Shown here: in pieces, positions 6,646-15,054 of the stretch | Layout of the letters: each line of letters starts with the position of its first letter | Numbering within the stretch: the first letter of the stretch is position 1 | NCBI GenBank assembly: GCA_002454815.1 | Contig: DKJL01000001.1 | Span: 73,719 to 115,573, forward strand | DNA from: Flavobacteriales bacterium UBA6693 | GTDB taxonomy: Bacteria; Bacteroidota; Bacteroidia; Flavobacteriales; Weeksellaceae | Length of the DNA stretch: 41,855 bases | Direction: 5' to 3' | The notes under the pieces: model-generated | What the model saw: the letters and a program-made list of their open reading frames with translations, nothing else | Databases searched by the model: none | What the model was told of the DNA's origin: nothing | Position numbers and translations under genes: made by a program

Positions 6646-9039
6646 TTAATTCCTCAACGGTTTGCCCTTGGTCAGCATAAACTGGATTCTTTCCAAAGTT
6701 TTTCTTTCTCCACATAACTGCAAGAAAGTTTCTCTTTCCAGATTCAATAAATACTGTTCGGTGACGACCGTTGGTTCAGAAAGATTTCCACCGACGAGAA
6801 CGTTGGCTAATTTATCTGCGATCAGTTTGTCGTGTTCAGAGATATATTTTCCGGTAAGCATTTGATCGGTTCCAACCAAGAACATTCCAAATGCATCGCG
6901 ACCCATCACTTTTACTTCCTGCTCGATCGGCTGCGTATAACCGTGTTCCGCCAAACTTAAAGCAAGCATTTTCGCCGTTTTGATCTGTCGGTTTTTGTTC
7001 ACCACTACAATATCTTTATGCTCCTCCAAAATTCCCATGTCGTAAGCTTCATAAGCGGAAGTAGCCACTTTACCCATGGCGATATTCATGAACATATCAC
7101 GCAAACGGTTGATTTTGACATCATCTTTGTGAAAATCGCGGGAAACTCTCAAAGCCATTTCTTTAGTTCCACCACCGCCGGGAATTACACCAACTCCGGT
7201 TTCTACTAATCCGATATACGTTTCTGCGGCTGCGACAACGCGGTCGGCATGCATCGTCATTTCGCAACCACCACCTAAAGTCATTCCGTGCGGAGCGACA
7301 ACAGTAGGAATAGAGGAGTAGCGAACGCGCATCATGGTTTTTTGGAAGTACGCGATTGCCATATTCAAATCATCCCAATCCTGATCGATGGCCATCATTA
7401 AAATCATGGCTAAGTTGGCGCCTACTGAGAAATTCGTTCCCTGATTTCCAATAACCAAACCATCGTATTCTTTTTCAGCCAAATCAAGGGCTCTATTTAG
7501 ACCATCTAAAACTTCACCACCCAAAGCGTTCATTTTGGAATGAATCTCGAAGTTGATAATTCCGTCTCCCAGATCCTGAATGGAAGAACCGGAATTTTTC
7601 CAAAGTGTTTTATTTTTCCTGATGTTGTCGAGAATAATAAAAGATTCCTGACCCGGAATGTTACTGTAGTTTCCGGAATTTTGATCGAAGAAGATGCTTT
7701 GACCTTCGTCGTTTACTTTATAGAAAGACTCTACGGTTTTTACCCAATCGGAAACTTCGTAACCGGCTTCTTTCGCCAATTCAATTCCTTTTTGAACTCC
7801 AATGGCATCCCAAATTTCGAAAGGTCCGTTCTCCCAACCGAATCCTGCGCGCATGGCATCATCGATCTTATAAACTTCATCCGAAATTTCCGGAACTTTA
7901 TGTGAAACATAGGCGAACAGCGCGCCGAAAGATTTGCGGTAGAGCTCGCCGGCTTTGTCTTTTCCACCGATCAAAACTTTAAAACGGTCGATAGGTTTAT
8001 CAATGGTCTTGGTTAAAGCAAGGGTGGGGAATTCTGTTTTTCCTTGAAGTTCGTACTCCATAGTATCCAGGTTCAGTCCGTGGATCTCAGATTTTCCTTC
8101 AGCGTTTTTAATTTTTTTATAGAATCCCTGTTCAGATTTTGATCCCAGCCATTTGTTGTCAACCATCGTCTGGACATAATCCGGTAGTTTGAAAACATCG
8201 TAGTATTCTGTCGCTTCCATATTGCTGTCGCGAACTCCATTTGCAACCATCACCAAAGTGTCCAAACCAACCACATCAGCAGTTCTGAAGGTTGCAGATT
8301 TTGGTCGGCCGATCACCGGGCCGGTTAATTTGTCAATATCAGAAACATTTAAACCTAAACCTTTAATCTCATGCAGCAGATTCATCATAGAGAAAACCCC
8401 GATTCTGTTTGCGATAAATGCCGGAGTATCTTTCGCTTCTACGGTGGCTTTTCCTAAAAATTTCGCGCCATATTCCATGTAGAATTTAACGATTTCAGGA
8501 TCTGTTTCCGGCGTTGGAATAATTTCTAGAAGAGGTAAATATCTTACCGGATTAAAGAAATGCGTTCCCGCAAAATATTTTTTAAAATCGTCGCTTCTGC
8601 CTTCAATCAAGAAATGAATCGGAATTCCGGAAGTGTTCGAAGAAACCAAAGTTCCCGGTTTTCTGAACTGCTCGATCTTTTCGTAAACCGATTTTTTAAT
8701 GTCAAGTCTTTCAACCACGACTTCAATAATCCAGTCGGTTTTTTTGATTTTTTCTAAATCATCATCAAAGTTTCCGACCGTAATCCGGTCTGCAAATTTG
8801 GGTGAGTAGAGTAGCGCGGGGCTTGATTTCTTTAATTTCGCAAAATTTTCTGCAGCGATTCTGTTTCGTACAATTTTGTCTTCCTTCGTAAGACCTTTTT
8901 TTTCTTCCGCTTCGGTCAGTTCAAACGGAACAATGTCCAGCAGCAACACTTGTACGCCGATATTGGCGAAATGCGCCGCGATACCGGAACCCATAATTCC
9001 GGAACCCAGGACCGTTACATGTTTTATTCGTCTTTTCAT
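6646..9039 (-). CDS. fadN: 3-hydroxyacyl-CoA dehydrogenase / enoyl-CoA hydratase (FadN type)
   Basis: The 797-residue bifunctional enzyme covers the two middle steps of beta-oxidation. The dehydrogenase half comes first: Rossmann motif GSGIMGSGIAAHFANIG from residue 12, and GTHFFNPVRYLPLLEIIP with the catalytic His and Glu. The hydratase half follows in the C-terminal third: FSVGANL, and GGGCEMTMHADR plus IGLVETGVGVIPGGGGT, which retain both catalytic Glu positions of the crotonase family. This order (dehydrogenase then hydratase) and length match B. subtilis FadN/YusL rather than E. coli FadB, where the hydratase is first. It follows marR by 46 bp and leads the fadN-fadA-fadE operon. Confidence 0.94.
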   Translation of the reverse strand: MKRRIKHVTVLGSGIMGSGIAAHFANIGVQVLLLDIVPFELTEAEEKKGLTKEDKIVRNRIAAENFAKLKKSSPALLYSPKFADRITVGNFDDDLEKIKKTDWIIEVVVERLDIKKSVYEKIEQFRKPGTLVSSNTSGIPIHFLIEGRSDDFKKYFAGTHFFNPVRYLPLLEIIPTPETDPEIVKFYMEYGAKFLGKATVEAKDTPAFIANRIGVFSMMNLLHEIKGLGLNVSDIDKLTGPVIGRPKSATFRTADVVGLDTLVMVANGVRDSNMEATEYYDVFKLPDYVQTMVDNKWLGSKSEQGFYKKIKNAEGKSEIHGLNLDTMEYELQGKTEFPTLALTKTIDKPIDRFKVLIGGKDKAGELYRKSFGALFAYVSHKVPEISDEVYKIDDAMRAGFGWENGPFEIWDAIGVQKGIELAKEAGYEVSDWVKTVESFYKVNDEGQSIFFDQNSGNYSNIPGQESFIILDNIRKNKTLWKNSGSSIQDLGDGIINFEIHSKMNALGGEVLDGLNRALDLAEKEYDGLVIGNQGTNFSVGANLAMILMMAIDQDWDDLNMAIAYFQKTMMRVRYSSIPTVVAPHGMTLGGGCEMTMHADRVVAAAETYIGLVETGVGVIPGGGGTKEMALRVSRDFHKDDVKINRLRDMFMNIAMGKVATSAYEAYDMGILEEHKDIVVVNKNRQIKTAKMLALSLAEHGYTQPIEQEVKVMGRDAFGMFLVGTDQMLTGKYISEHDKLIADKLANVLVGGNLSEPTVVTEQYLLNLERETFLQLCGERKTLERIQFMLTKGKPLRN

Positions 9040-9085
9040 GTGTAAACTTTTGTAAATTATATTTTGAGCGCACCGGAAGATGCAC

Positions 9086-9538
9086 CTATTTTCTGTTATT
9101 CAGTTCGTTGGCAATCTGCAGGATATCGGACATTACTTCCTTGAAAGTGTGCAGTTTCTCAGGAGCGATTCTCTCCATTACACTTTTATTGAAATTCACC
9201 ACGGCTTCCTTGGAAAGGTTGCGCGAATTGATGCCTTTCTCGGTGAGTTTAATAATTACCTCACGTTTGTCTGTCGTCGTTTTCTCCTTATAAATATACC
9301 CATTGTCCTCCAGCAGCTTGATGATTCTCGTGAGAGAAGTCGGTTCGATGGCCATCTTGGGACCGAGGTTGGTACTGCGTGTTCCGTCTTTCGGATCGAT
9401 TTTTAAGAGAGTAAGGGCCTGCACGGCAGTGGCGTCATGGTCCTGCGCCAATTCGGAATACATCTTCGAAACAGCAAGCCATGTCGATTTCAAAATGAGA
9501 TCTACATTCTCTACCTTATCAGTTGGTGTTTTATCCAT
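9086..9538 (-). CDS. MarR-family transcriptional regulator of the fad operon
   Basis: The 150-residue winged-helix protein has the MarR core: LGPKMAIEPTSLTRIIKLLE is the recognition helix region and NGYIYKEKTTTDKREVIIKL is the wing, followed by a helical dimerisation C-terminus. It is first in the marR-fadN-fadA-fadE operon. Two copies of the palindrome TATTATGCATGCATAGTA lie upstream, one 5 nt from the -7 box, so it most likely represses its own operon. A third copy upstream of etfBA suggests a wider fatty-acid regulon. The ligand is unknown; an acyl-CoA or fatty acid is the natural inference. It replaces the TetR-type FadR that controls the B. subtilis fad genes. Confidence 0.92.
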   Translation of the reverse strand: MDKTPTDKVENVDLILKSTWLAVSKMYSELAQDHDATAVQALTLLKIDPKDGTRSTNLGPKMAIEPTSLTRIIKLLEDNGYIYKEKTTTDKREVIIKLTEKGINSRNLSKEAVVNFNKSVMERIAPEKLHTFKEVMSDILQIANELNNRK

Positions 9539-9562
9539 AATTATTCTAAAACAGGTGAATTC

Positions 9563-9570
9563 AAATATAG
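9563..9570 (-). promoter_or_regulatory. -7 box TATATTTG of the marR-fad operon
   Basis: TATATTTG on the minus strand matches TAnnTTTG and lies 24 nt upstream of the marR ATG. The palindromic operator copy ends 5 nt farther upstream, so a bound repressor would cover the promoter. Confidence 0.6.
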
Positions 9571-9575
9571 AAAAT

Positions 9576-9593
9576 ATTATGCATGCATAGTAT
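9576..9593. promoter_or_regulatory. Putative MarR operator, copy 1 (promoter-proximal)
   Basis: TATTATGCATGCATAGTA is a near-perfect palindrome centred on GCATGC. The identical 18-mer occurs at 9659-9676 and, inverted, at 21171-21188. The length and symmetry suit a MarR dimer. It lies just upstream of the -7 box of the fad operon. Confidence 0.75.
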
Positions 9594-9658
9594 ATCCAGC
9601 ACGTTAATATTTTGTTAAATATTGAAAATCAAACTGTTAAAATATATGAATTGCATAG

Positions 9659-9676
9659 TATTATGCATGCATAGTA
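9659..9676. promoter_or_regulatory. Putative MarR operator, copy 2 (distal)
   Basis: This is an exact repeat of the 18-mer, in the same orientation as copy 1 and 83 bp from it. That is about eight helical turns, which puts both on the same DNA face. It sits between the end of the ATPase gene and marR, so cooperative binding or looping is possible. Confidence 0.7.
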
Positions 9677-9680
9677 CTTA

Positions 9681-9704
9681 TAAAACTGAGTGTTTTTCAG
9701 TTTT
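9681..9704 (-). terminator. Weak terminator hairpin at the end of the ABC ATPase gene
   Basis: TAAAACTGA pairs with TCAGTTTT around a 7-nt loop, and the ATPase stop codon lies inside the stem. The following minus-strand tract (TTTTATAAG) is only weakly U-rich, so termination may be partial. Confidence 0.4.
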
Positions 9705-10632
9705 TAGTAATAAATTCTGAAATATCTTCAAAAGTTTTGTGCTCTGTTTGTGAAGAACCGGACGTAATGAGCCAGGAATTATTAATATAATTAAAATGAA
9801 ACCGAGACAGGTCCCGGGGGAAGTTTTTCTGCAGGAAAGAATACAGCATTTCTTTGTGAAGTTCCGGTGCCGTGATGACGGGCGGACGAAAATCACGGCC
9901 TAAATTGAACAATTCTGCATTCAGCAATTTGTCGTGTTTCAGCAGAATCTCTTCGGCAATGCCGGCGTGAATTTCCTTTTCATGCAGCAGCCAGATTTTG
10001 TCCGCGAATTCCTTAGCGAGGCGCCAGTCGTGGGAGGAAAAAAGAATCAGGCGGTTTTGTTCTTTCGCCAGATTTCGCAACAGCTGCAAAATCATAATCT
10101 TATTCTTTTCGTCCAGATGCGTGGTCGGTTCGTCAAGAATAATCATCGGTGAATCCTGCGCAAGTGCACGGCCAATGAAGGCTTTCTGAAGATTGCCGTC
10201 GGACAGTCTGTTCAGCGGAAAATCGATGTATTGCTCCAGCTTCAACTGTGCGATGATGCGCGCGACTTCTGTTTTATCTACCTCATTTAATTCAAAATAA
10301 TAAGGATAATGAATGTATTTTCCAAAAGATACGAGATCGCGCACGGTGTAATTAGCCGGCACTGCAGCTTTTGAAAAAACAACGGCAGTTTCTTCAGCGA
10401 CTTGCCGTCCGTTGAGTAAACTGAGTTTTTTTCCGTTTAAATATATTTCGCCGTGTAATAAAGGAAGCTGTTTCAGGATAGATTTAAACAAGGTCGTTTT
10501 TCCGACGCCGTTGTCGCCCATCAAAAGACAGATTTCACTTAAATGTAAGGAAGCATCGACCTGCTTGATCAACGGGTTTTGATAACCAATTGTGGCCTCG
10601 TGCAACTGTAAGAAAGGCGAATTATTTTTCAC
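9697..10632 (-). CDS. ABC transporter ATP-binding protein (FecE/BtuD-like)
   Basis: The 311-residue ATPase has Walker A GDNGVGKTT at 39-47, signature RLSDGNLQKAFIGRAL (LSDGN instead of LSGGQ), Walker B MIILDEPTTHLDE and switch His in FSSHDWRLA. It would energise the FecCD permease encoded just upstream, with an 11-bp overlap, to import a metal chelate such as a siderophore, haem or cobalamin. It is about 55 residues longer than typical FecE; the extra C-terminal segment (from about 250) has no motif I recognise. No periplasmic binding protein is encoded nearby. The transported ligand is not determinable. Confidence 0.88.
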   Translation of the reverse strand: MKNNSPFLQLHEATIGYQNPLIKQVDASLHLSEICLLMGDNGVGKTTLFKSILKQLPLLHGEIYLNGKKLSLLNGRQVAEETAVVFSKAAVPANYTVRDLVSFGKYIHYPYYFELNEVDKTEVARIIAQLKLEQYIDFPLNRLSDGNLQKAFIGRALAQDSPMIILDEPTTHLDEKNKIMILQLLRNLAKEQNRLILFSSHDWRLAKEFADKIWLLHEKEIHAGIAEEILLKHDKLLNAELFNLGRDFRPPVITAPELHKEMLYSFLQKNFPRDLSRFHFNYINNSWLITSGSSQTEHKTFEDISEFITKN

Positions 10633-11605
10633 GGAGCATCATGGTTAAAATTACAGGTATGCCAAACAAGGACGTGATGACATTCAGCGGAAATTGGCTT
10701 AATTCAGAAAAGATTGAAAAAGTCTGTAAAATCAAGATCCCGAGCAACATATTGAGAATCCATTGGTGCCATAACTTCGACGGGTTGTACAGCATTCTGC
10801 TGAAGTGCGGCACCACAATCCCGATGAAAAGTATGGGACCCAGAAAAGCGGTGACCGACGCGGAAAGTAGGGAAGAAGCGACAATTACCAATATTTTCAA
10901 CTGCTGTAGATTCACGCCGACGCTCACCGCATAAGACGTTCCGAATGCATTGCCAATCAACGGCTTAATGCTTTTAAAACTTAAAAATAATCCGGCCAGA
11001 ATTAAAAATGTCAATATAATCAGCTGTCCTCGGGACACTTGGTTATTTGCGCCGAAACTCCAAAGTACATAATTTTTTAAACTTTGATTTTCTGCGTAAA
11101 ACTGCATAATCGATATAATCGCGCCTGCCAGTGCGGACACAAGAAATCCGAAAATAATCAGAAAGGATTTGTCCCGAAAGCGCTGCGAAAAAGCCAACAG
11201 TAAAACCATTAACAGCAAACTTCCCACGACCGCGGAAAAACTGAGCAAGCTGTTCTGTACTACTTCCGGAAAAACGAAATCCGCTGAAACGAAGATATAA
11301 AACGCCACACCAAGACTGGCCACCGACGTGATGCCCAGCACCGATGGTCCCGCCAGAGGATTCTGAAAATATTCCTGCAAAAGAAAGCCGGAAGTTGGAA
11401 TCGCAAGTCCCGCCAACAGCATTACCAAAACACGGTTAATGCGCAGTTGTGCGACTTGAGAATGTCCGCTGGTGCCGGAGAAAAAGTCAGTAAAACTTAG
11501 ATCGACATACCCTATCTGCAAATTTACCGCAGCGGAAACTACGATTCCCAGCAGCAGAGCAGTGACGGCGATGGTAAATTTTTGCGGCATTACAATCGGC
11601 AACAT
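10622..11605 (-). CDS. FecCD-type ABC transporter permease
   Basis: The 327-residue, highly hydrophobic protein has about 9-10 membrane segments. Family signatures are LRINRVLVMLLAGLAI near the N-terminus, FQNPLAGPSVLGIT in the first loop, and FLGPILFIGIVVPHFSRML near the C-terminus (the conserved GPI-F-GLi-PH region). It forms the inner-membrane channel for ferric-chelate or cobalamin uptake with the overlapping ATPase. The start could also be the ATG at codon 6. It lies 33 bp downstream of a TlpA-like lipoprotein gene in the same operon. Confidence 0.9.
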   Translation of the reverse strand: MLPIVMPQKFTIAVTALLLGIVVSAAVNLQIGYVDLSFTDFFSGTSGHSQVAQLRINRVLVMLLAGLAIPTSGFLLQEYFQNPLAGPSVLGITSVASLGVAFYIFVSADFVFPEVVQNSLLSFSAVVGSLLLMVLLLAFSQRFRDKSFLIIFGFLVSALAGAIISIMQFYAENQSLKNYVLWSFGANNQVSRGQLIILTFLILAGLFLSFKSIKPLIGNAFGTSYAVSVGVNLQQLKILVIVASSLLSASVTAFLGPILFIGIVVPHFSRMLYNPSKLWHQWILNMLLGILILQTFSIFSELSQFPLNVITSLFGIPVILTMMLREK

Positions 11606-11638
11606 GACCTTCTTATAAAGGCTGCAGTTGCTGGAACA

Positions 11639-12208
11639 TTATTTAAAAAAATTGATTTTCTCGTTAAGCGTCTCGGCACTCATCATCCCGATGGTTTCAT
11701 CCGTTTGCGCACCTTTTCGCATAAACGTAAACGGAATGGATCCGCCATCCCACTGCTTAAAATTAGAACTGAAAAAATCCGGTGACAAATTTTCGCCGTC
11801 CAGTAAAACAACATTTTCGGCGATGCCCTGCTCCGCAGCAAATTTTGGAACCAAATTATCCCAATCTTCTTTCGCATCAATGCTGACAAACGTAAATTTT
11901 ACGGGCTGGTCTTTCAGCTCAGTCATTTTTTCCCGGAAGTGTGGCAATTCTCGTACGCAGGGACCGCACCACGTTGCGAAGAAATTCGTTACATATAAAG
12001 TATCGTTTTTTTGGTCACCCAGTAATTTTGATGCTTCTGCTACATTCCACTCTACTTTTTTAAATGGTTTTGCCGCATCTTCAGTGTGGCTGCTGGCACT
12101 GGCCGTCGAATCGGCATCAGTATGAAGTTCGGATTCACTTGTCTTGGATTCTTTGGTGCAACTCATCACAGCGAGCGCCATTATTGAAGCTACGAAAAAC
12201 TTTTTCAT
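11639..12208 (-). CDS. TlpA-family thioredoxin-like lipoprotein
   Basis: A lipoprotein signal (MKKFFVASIMALAVMSC) puts the lipidated Cys at residue 17. A Ser/Thr/Glu-rich linker follows to about residue 50, then a thioredoxin-fold domain with WCGPC in NFFATWCGPCVRELP and the cis-Pro loop GGSIPFTFM. It is predicted to be anchored in the membrane facing the periplasm as a thiol oxidoreductase. It is the first gene of an operon with the FecCD permease and ATPase, in the place where a substrate-binding protein would be expected. A redox role in metal-chelate handling is inference from position only. Confidence 0.88.
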   Translation of the reverse strand: MKKFFVASIMALAVMSCTKESKTSESELHTDADSTASASSHTEDAAKPFKKVEWNVAEASKLLGDQKNDTLYVTNFFATWCGPCVRELPHFREKMTELKDQPVKFTFVSIDAKEDWDNLVPKFAAEQGIAENVVLLDGENLSPDFFSSNFKQWDGGSIPFTFMRKGAQTDETIGMMSAETLNEKINFFK

Positions 12209-12218
12209 ATTTTTTTAT

Positions 12219-12226
12219 TAATTTTG
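12219..12226 (+). promoter_or_regulatory. -7 box TAATTTTG of the PaaE-like reductase
   Basis: TAATTTTG matches TAnnTTTG and lies 14 nt before the ATG, giving a very short leader. The divergent start codons are only 32 bp apart, so the -33 region must lie inside the tlpA-like gene. Confidence 0.45.
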
Positions 12227-12240
12227 AGTGATTTTATGAT

Positions 12241-13359
12241 ATGGAAATTCTTTCACCTAAAGCCAGGCACCTGCGATTTCACCGGCTAAATTTAACAAAA
12301 AAGGAACGACTGACCAAAAGCACCTATGCGCTCGAATTCGAAATTCCGCCGGCGCTTGCTGCGCTCTTTCATTTTGAAGCCGGGCAGTACGTTACGATAC
12401 AATTCGACTGGAACGGAACTACGGTGCAAAAAGACTTTTCGATGACTTCTGCGCCCTTCGAGAAAAAAATTGCGCTCGGGATCAAAACGGGAGAGCCTCG
12501 AAGTCCTGCACATGTACTTGTAGATTCTTTGTCCTTGGGAGATGAAGTGGTGATGTCCGAGCCCCGCGGTCGCTTCGTTGTGGTGGAAAAGCCTCATGAA
12601 TTTCGTACCATTGTCGGTTTTGCCGGCGGCATTGGGATCACGCCGGTGCTGAGTCATTTTAAAAATATTTTGCACAACGAGCCGCGCACGCGTTTGTTTC
12701 TATTCTACGCTAATAAAAGCCGGGAGGATATTGCATTTTCTGTAGCGCTGGATGAGCTTGTCGCACAACATCCGGAACGTTTGCAGGTACATTATTTTTT
12801 TTCACGGGAGAAAATTGGAAATCCGCTGTACGAAGGAAGGCTCAATGCGAAAAAGGTGGCGCTCATTATCAATCAGTTTTTAATGCTGGACGATACCGAT
12901 GAAGAAAGTACGCTTTGGGATGCCGTAGACGAAGTGCTTATTTGCGGCAAAGGCGAAATGATCAAATCGATCGCTAACGCTTGTTATCACCACGGAATTC
13001 CGAAGAAAAATATTCATTTTGAACTGTTTGAAGAATTTAACGAAGATATTTATCCGGTAGAACAGGATTTCCCGCTTATCGAAAATATCAATGTGAAGTT
13101 CAGGCTTTTAGGAGAAAATTATGCTACCGTTTTGTCCAATAACAGAATGAGATTGTTGCAGCAGTTGCTCATTCAAAAATTTCCGGTTCCGTACTCCTGC
13201 AAATCAGGCATCTGCGGCAGTTGCGAATGCACTTTAATAAAAGGAAAAGTGGAGCTACTGGAAAATGAGTATCTGACGGAAAAAGAAGTCGCCGCAGATA
13301 AAATTCTTGCCTGCATGTCGGTAGTGATGAGTGACGAAATTATCGTTGATTTTGATTGA
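12241..13359 (+). CDS. Ferredoxin-NADP reductase-like flavoprotein with 2Fe-2S domain (PaaE-like)
   Basis: The 372-residue electron-transfer protein has three domains. An FAD domain holds AGQYVTIQF and KDFSMTSAP, the RxYS-type flavin motif with Phe replacing Tyr. An NAD(P) domain holds GFAGGIGITPVLSHFKNIL and ICGKGEMIKSI. A C-terminal plant-type 2Fe-2S domain has cysteines at about 320, 325, 328 and 358 (CKSGICGSC ... ACMS). This is the architecture of PaaE and related oxygenase or desaturase reductases. No oxygenase partner is in the window, so the acceptor is unknown. It is divergent from the TlpA-FecCD-FecE operon. Confidence 0.9.
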   Translation: MEILSPKARHLRFHRLNLTKKERLTKSTYALEFEIPPALAALFHFEAGQYVTIQFDWNGTTVQKDFSMTSAPFEKKIALGIKTGEPRSPAHVLVDSLSLGDEVVMSEPRGRFVVVEKPHEFRTIVGFAGGIGITPVLSHFKNILHNEPRTRLFLFYANKSREDIAFSVALDELVAQHPERLQVHYFFSREKIGNPLYEGRLNAKKVALIINQFLMLDDTDEESTLWDAVDEVLICGKGEMIKSIANACYHHGIPKKNIHFELFEEFNEDIYPVEQDFPLIENINVKFRLLGENYATVLSNNRMRLLQQLLIQKFPVPYSCKSGICGSCECTLIKGKVELLENEYLTEKEVAADKILACMSVVMSDEIIVDFD

Positions 13360-13365
13360 CCCTTG

Positions 13366-13989
13366 ATGAAGAAAATTTTAGATATAATAAAAGCTTTCTT
13401 CAATCTCGTTGAGATTGCGCTGCTGCTCATGGTTCTTGCGAACGTGTGGGTATACGCCGTCACCAACGGGAAAACCTACACTAAAATATCGAAAATTCCA
13501 CCGAGGGAAACGGCGCTTGTGTTGGGAACCTCGCCCAAAATGCTTTCCGGTGCCGCCAATCCTTACTTCACTTCCCGGATGAACGCGACTGCTTTATTAT
13601 ATCACCACGGCAAGATCCGAAAAATTATCGTCAGTGGCGAACGAAGCAAAGGCTACGACGAACCCAAAGCGATGAAGCGCTACCTCGTTTATCAGGAAGG
13701 TGTGCCGGAAAATATTATCACCGAAGATCCGTACGGTTTCAAAACACAGTCCAGCATAAAGAACTGCATTGAAGTGTACAATTGCAAAGATGTGGTGATT
13801 GTCTCTCAGGGATTTCATAATCTGCGTGCACTTTTCTACGCACGCAACAGCGGGATGAATGCGCTTGGTTTCGATGCTCAGGACGTCTTAGCCAACAGAA
13901 GTTATTACCGGAATCAGTCGCGCGAATTTCTGGCGCGCGTGTTGGCAGTGGTCTATTATGTCTTCAATATTGAGCAGCGTTCTTATTAA
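13366..13989 (+). CDS. SanA/YdcF-like DUF218 membrane protein
   Basis: The 207-residue protein has one N-terminal membrane segment (about 12-31) and a DUF218 domain: ETALVLGTSPKML, PYFTSRMNATALLYHHGKI, KIIVSGERSKGYDEPKAM and VIVSQGFHNLRALFYA. This is the pattern of SanA, the vancomycin high-temperature exclusion protein, linked in enterobacteria to envelope barrier function; the biochemical activity is unsettled. ATG 13366 is taken as the start; a TTG one codon earlier is possible. It begins 7 bp after the PaaE-like reductase stop, so the two are probably co-transcribed. Confidence 0.85.
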   Translation: MKKILDIIKAFFNLVEIALLLMVLANVWVYAVTNGKTYTKISKIPPRETALVLGTSPKMLSGAANPYFTSRMNATALLYHHGKIRKIIVSGERSKGYDEPKAMKRYLVYQEGVPENIITEDPYGFKTQSSIKNCIEVYNCKDVVIVSQGFHNLRALFYARNSGMNALGFDAQDVLANRSYYRNQSREFLARVLAVVYYVFNIEQRSY

Positions 13990-14028
13990 TTATCGCTGAA
14001 GACCGCCGACGCGTTGTGCGCAAAATAC

Positions 14029-14036
14029 TATATTTG
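14029..14036 (+). promoter_or_regulatory. -7 box TATATTTG of the uridine kinase operon
   Basis: TATATTTG lies 13 nt before the ATG at 14050 and inside any longer reading of the frame. This supports the shorter start. Confidence 0.5.
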
Positions 14037-14049
14037 CAAAAAAGATTTT

Positions 14050-14670
14050 ATGCTTGTTATTGGTATTGCTGGCGGAACCGGCTCTGGAAAAACTACGGTA
14101 GTCAACAAGATTCTACAGCAGCTCAGCGCGGAAGGCGTCAATGTTCTGTCGCAGGATAATTATTATCACGATAACCAGCATCTTACTTTATCAGAGCGCG
14201 AAATGCTCAATTATGATCATCCGAAATCCATCGATTTTGATCTTTTGATCGAGCACGTTAAAACGTTGAAATTAGGCAAAAGCATCGAGCAACCGCTTTA
14301 TTCTTTCGTTACCCATTCCAGGACGGGAGATCACGTTTCCGTAGAACCGAAAAGTGTACTTATCGTGGAAGGAATTCTGGTGCTTACGAACTCAGAATTG
14401 TTGAAGGAATATGATCTTAAGGTCTTTGTCCACGCGGATTCCGATGAACGTTTAATAAGACGCATTAAAAGAGATACACAGGAACGCGGCCGCGATTTGC
14501 AGGAAGTTCTGCACCGTTATCAGACGACGTTGAAGCCGATGCATCACGAGTTTATCGAACCTTCTAAAAACGAAGCCGATCTCATCGTTCCCAATATGAA
14601 ACAAAATACGGTTGCCATCGATTTTCTGTCAACAGTGATCAATAATACTTTGAAAAAAGGAGAAATGTAA
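14050..14670 (+). CDS. udk: Uridine kinase
   Basis: The 206-residue P-loop kinase phosphorylates uridine or cytidine to the monophosphate in pyrimidine salvage. Near the start IGIAGGTGSGKTTVV is the Walker A loop. SQDNYYHDNQHL, YDHPKSIDFDLL (substrate-binding region), LIVEGILVL (Walker B-like) and RLIRRIKRDTQERGR (lid) follow in the usual order. The start at 14050 leaves only a few residues before the first strand, as is normal for Udk. Its stop overlaps the start of the DivIC-like gene by one base. Confidence 0.95.
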   Translation: MLVIGIAGGTGSGKTTVVNKILQQLSAEGVNVLSQDNYYHDNQHLTLSEREMLNYDHPKSIDFDLLIEHVKTLKLGKSIEQPLYSFVTHSRTGDHVSVEPKSVLIVEGILVLTNSELLKEYDLKVFVHADSDERLIRRIKRDTQERGRDLQEVLHRYQTTLKPMHHEFIEPSKNEADLIVPNMKQNTVAIDFLSTVINNTLKKGEM

Positions 14671-15020
14671 TGGAAGATTTAATCAAAGAAATACAGCCAC
14701 GCTCGCCGTTTTCGCGGTTTATGCGCAAGTACGTTGTGAACAAATATTTTGTAACTGTGTTCTTTTTTTTGATTTGGATGATCTTTTTCGACAGCACTTC
14801 TTTTTTGGTAATCAACGAACTGAAAGGTGAAATAAACCGGTACGAAGAACAACTGGAATATTATCAGACCGAATATCAGAAAAACGACGAGTTCTATAAA
14901 AAATTAATGAACAACAAAGCCGAAAAAGAAAAATATGCCCGCGAAAATTACTTTATGAAAAAACCCAATGAGGAGATTTTCATACTGGTGGTCGACAGTT
15001 CCGGCGCAAAAAAACCGTAG
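14670..15020 (+). CDS. Septum formation initiator family protein (DivIC/FtsB-like)
   Basis: The 116-residue bitopic protein has a basic cytoplasmic N-terminus, a single membrane helix (about 27-46, YFVTVFFFLIWMIFF), a coiled coil (ELKGEINRYEEQLEYYQTEY) and the conserved C-terminal block KEKYARENYFMKKPNEEIF. These are the features of DivIC/FtsB, which joins FtsL and FtsQ in the divisome. It is translationally coupled to udk (TAATG overlap). The protein identity is firm; its division role is by family. Confidence 0.9.
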   Translation: MEDLIKEIQPRSPFSRFMRKYVVNKYFVTVFFFLIWMIFFDSTSFLVINELKGEINRYEEQLEYYQTEYQKNDEFYKKLMNNKAEKEKYARENYFMKKPNEEIFILVVDSSGAKKP

Positions 15021-15054
15021 TTTTTTTCTTTTTTAATTATTAAAAGTTTGCATC

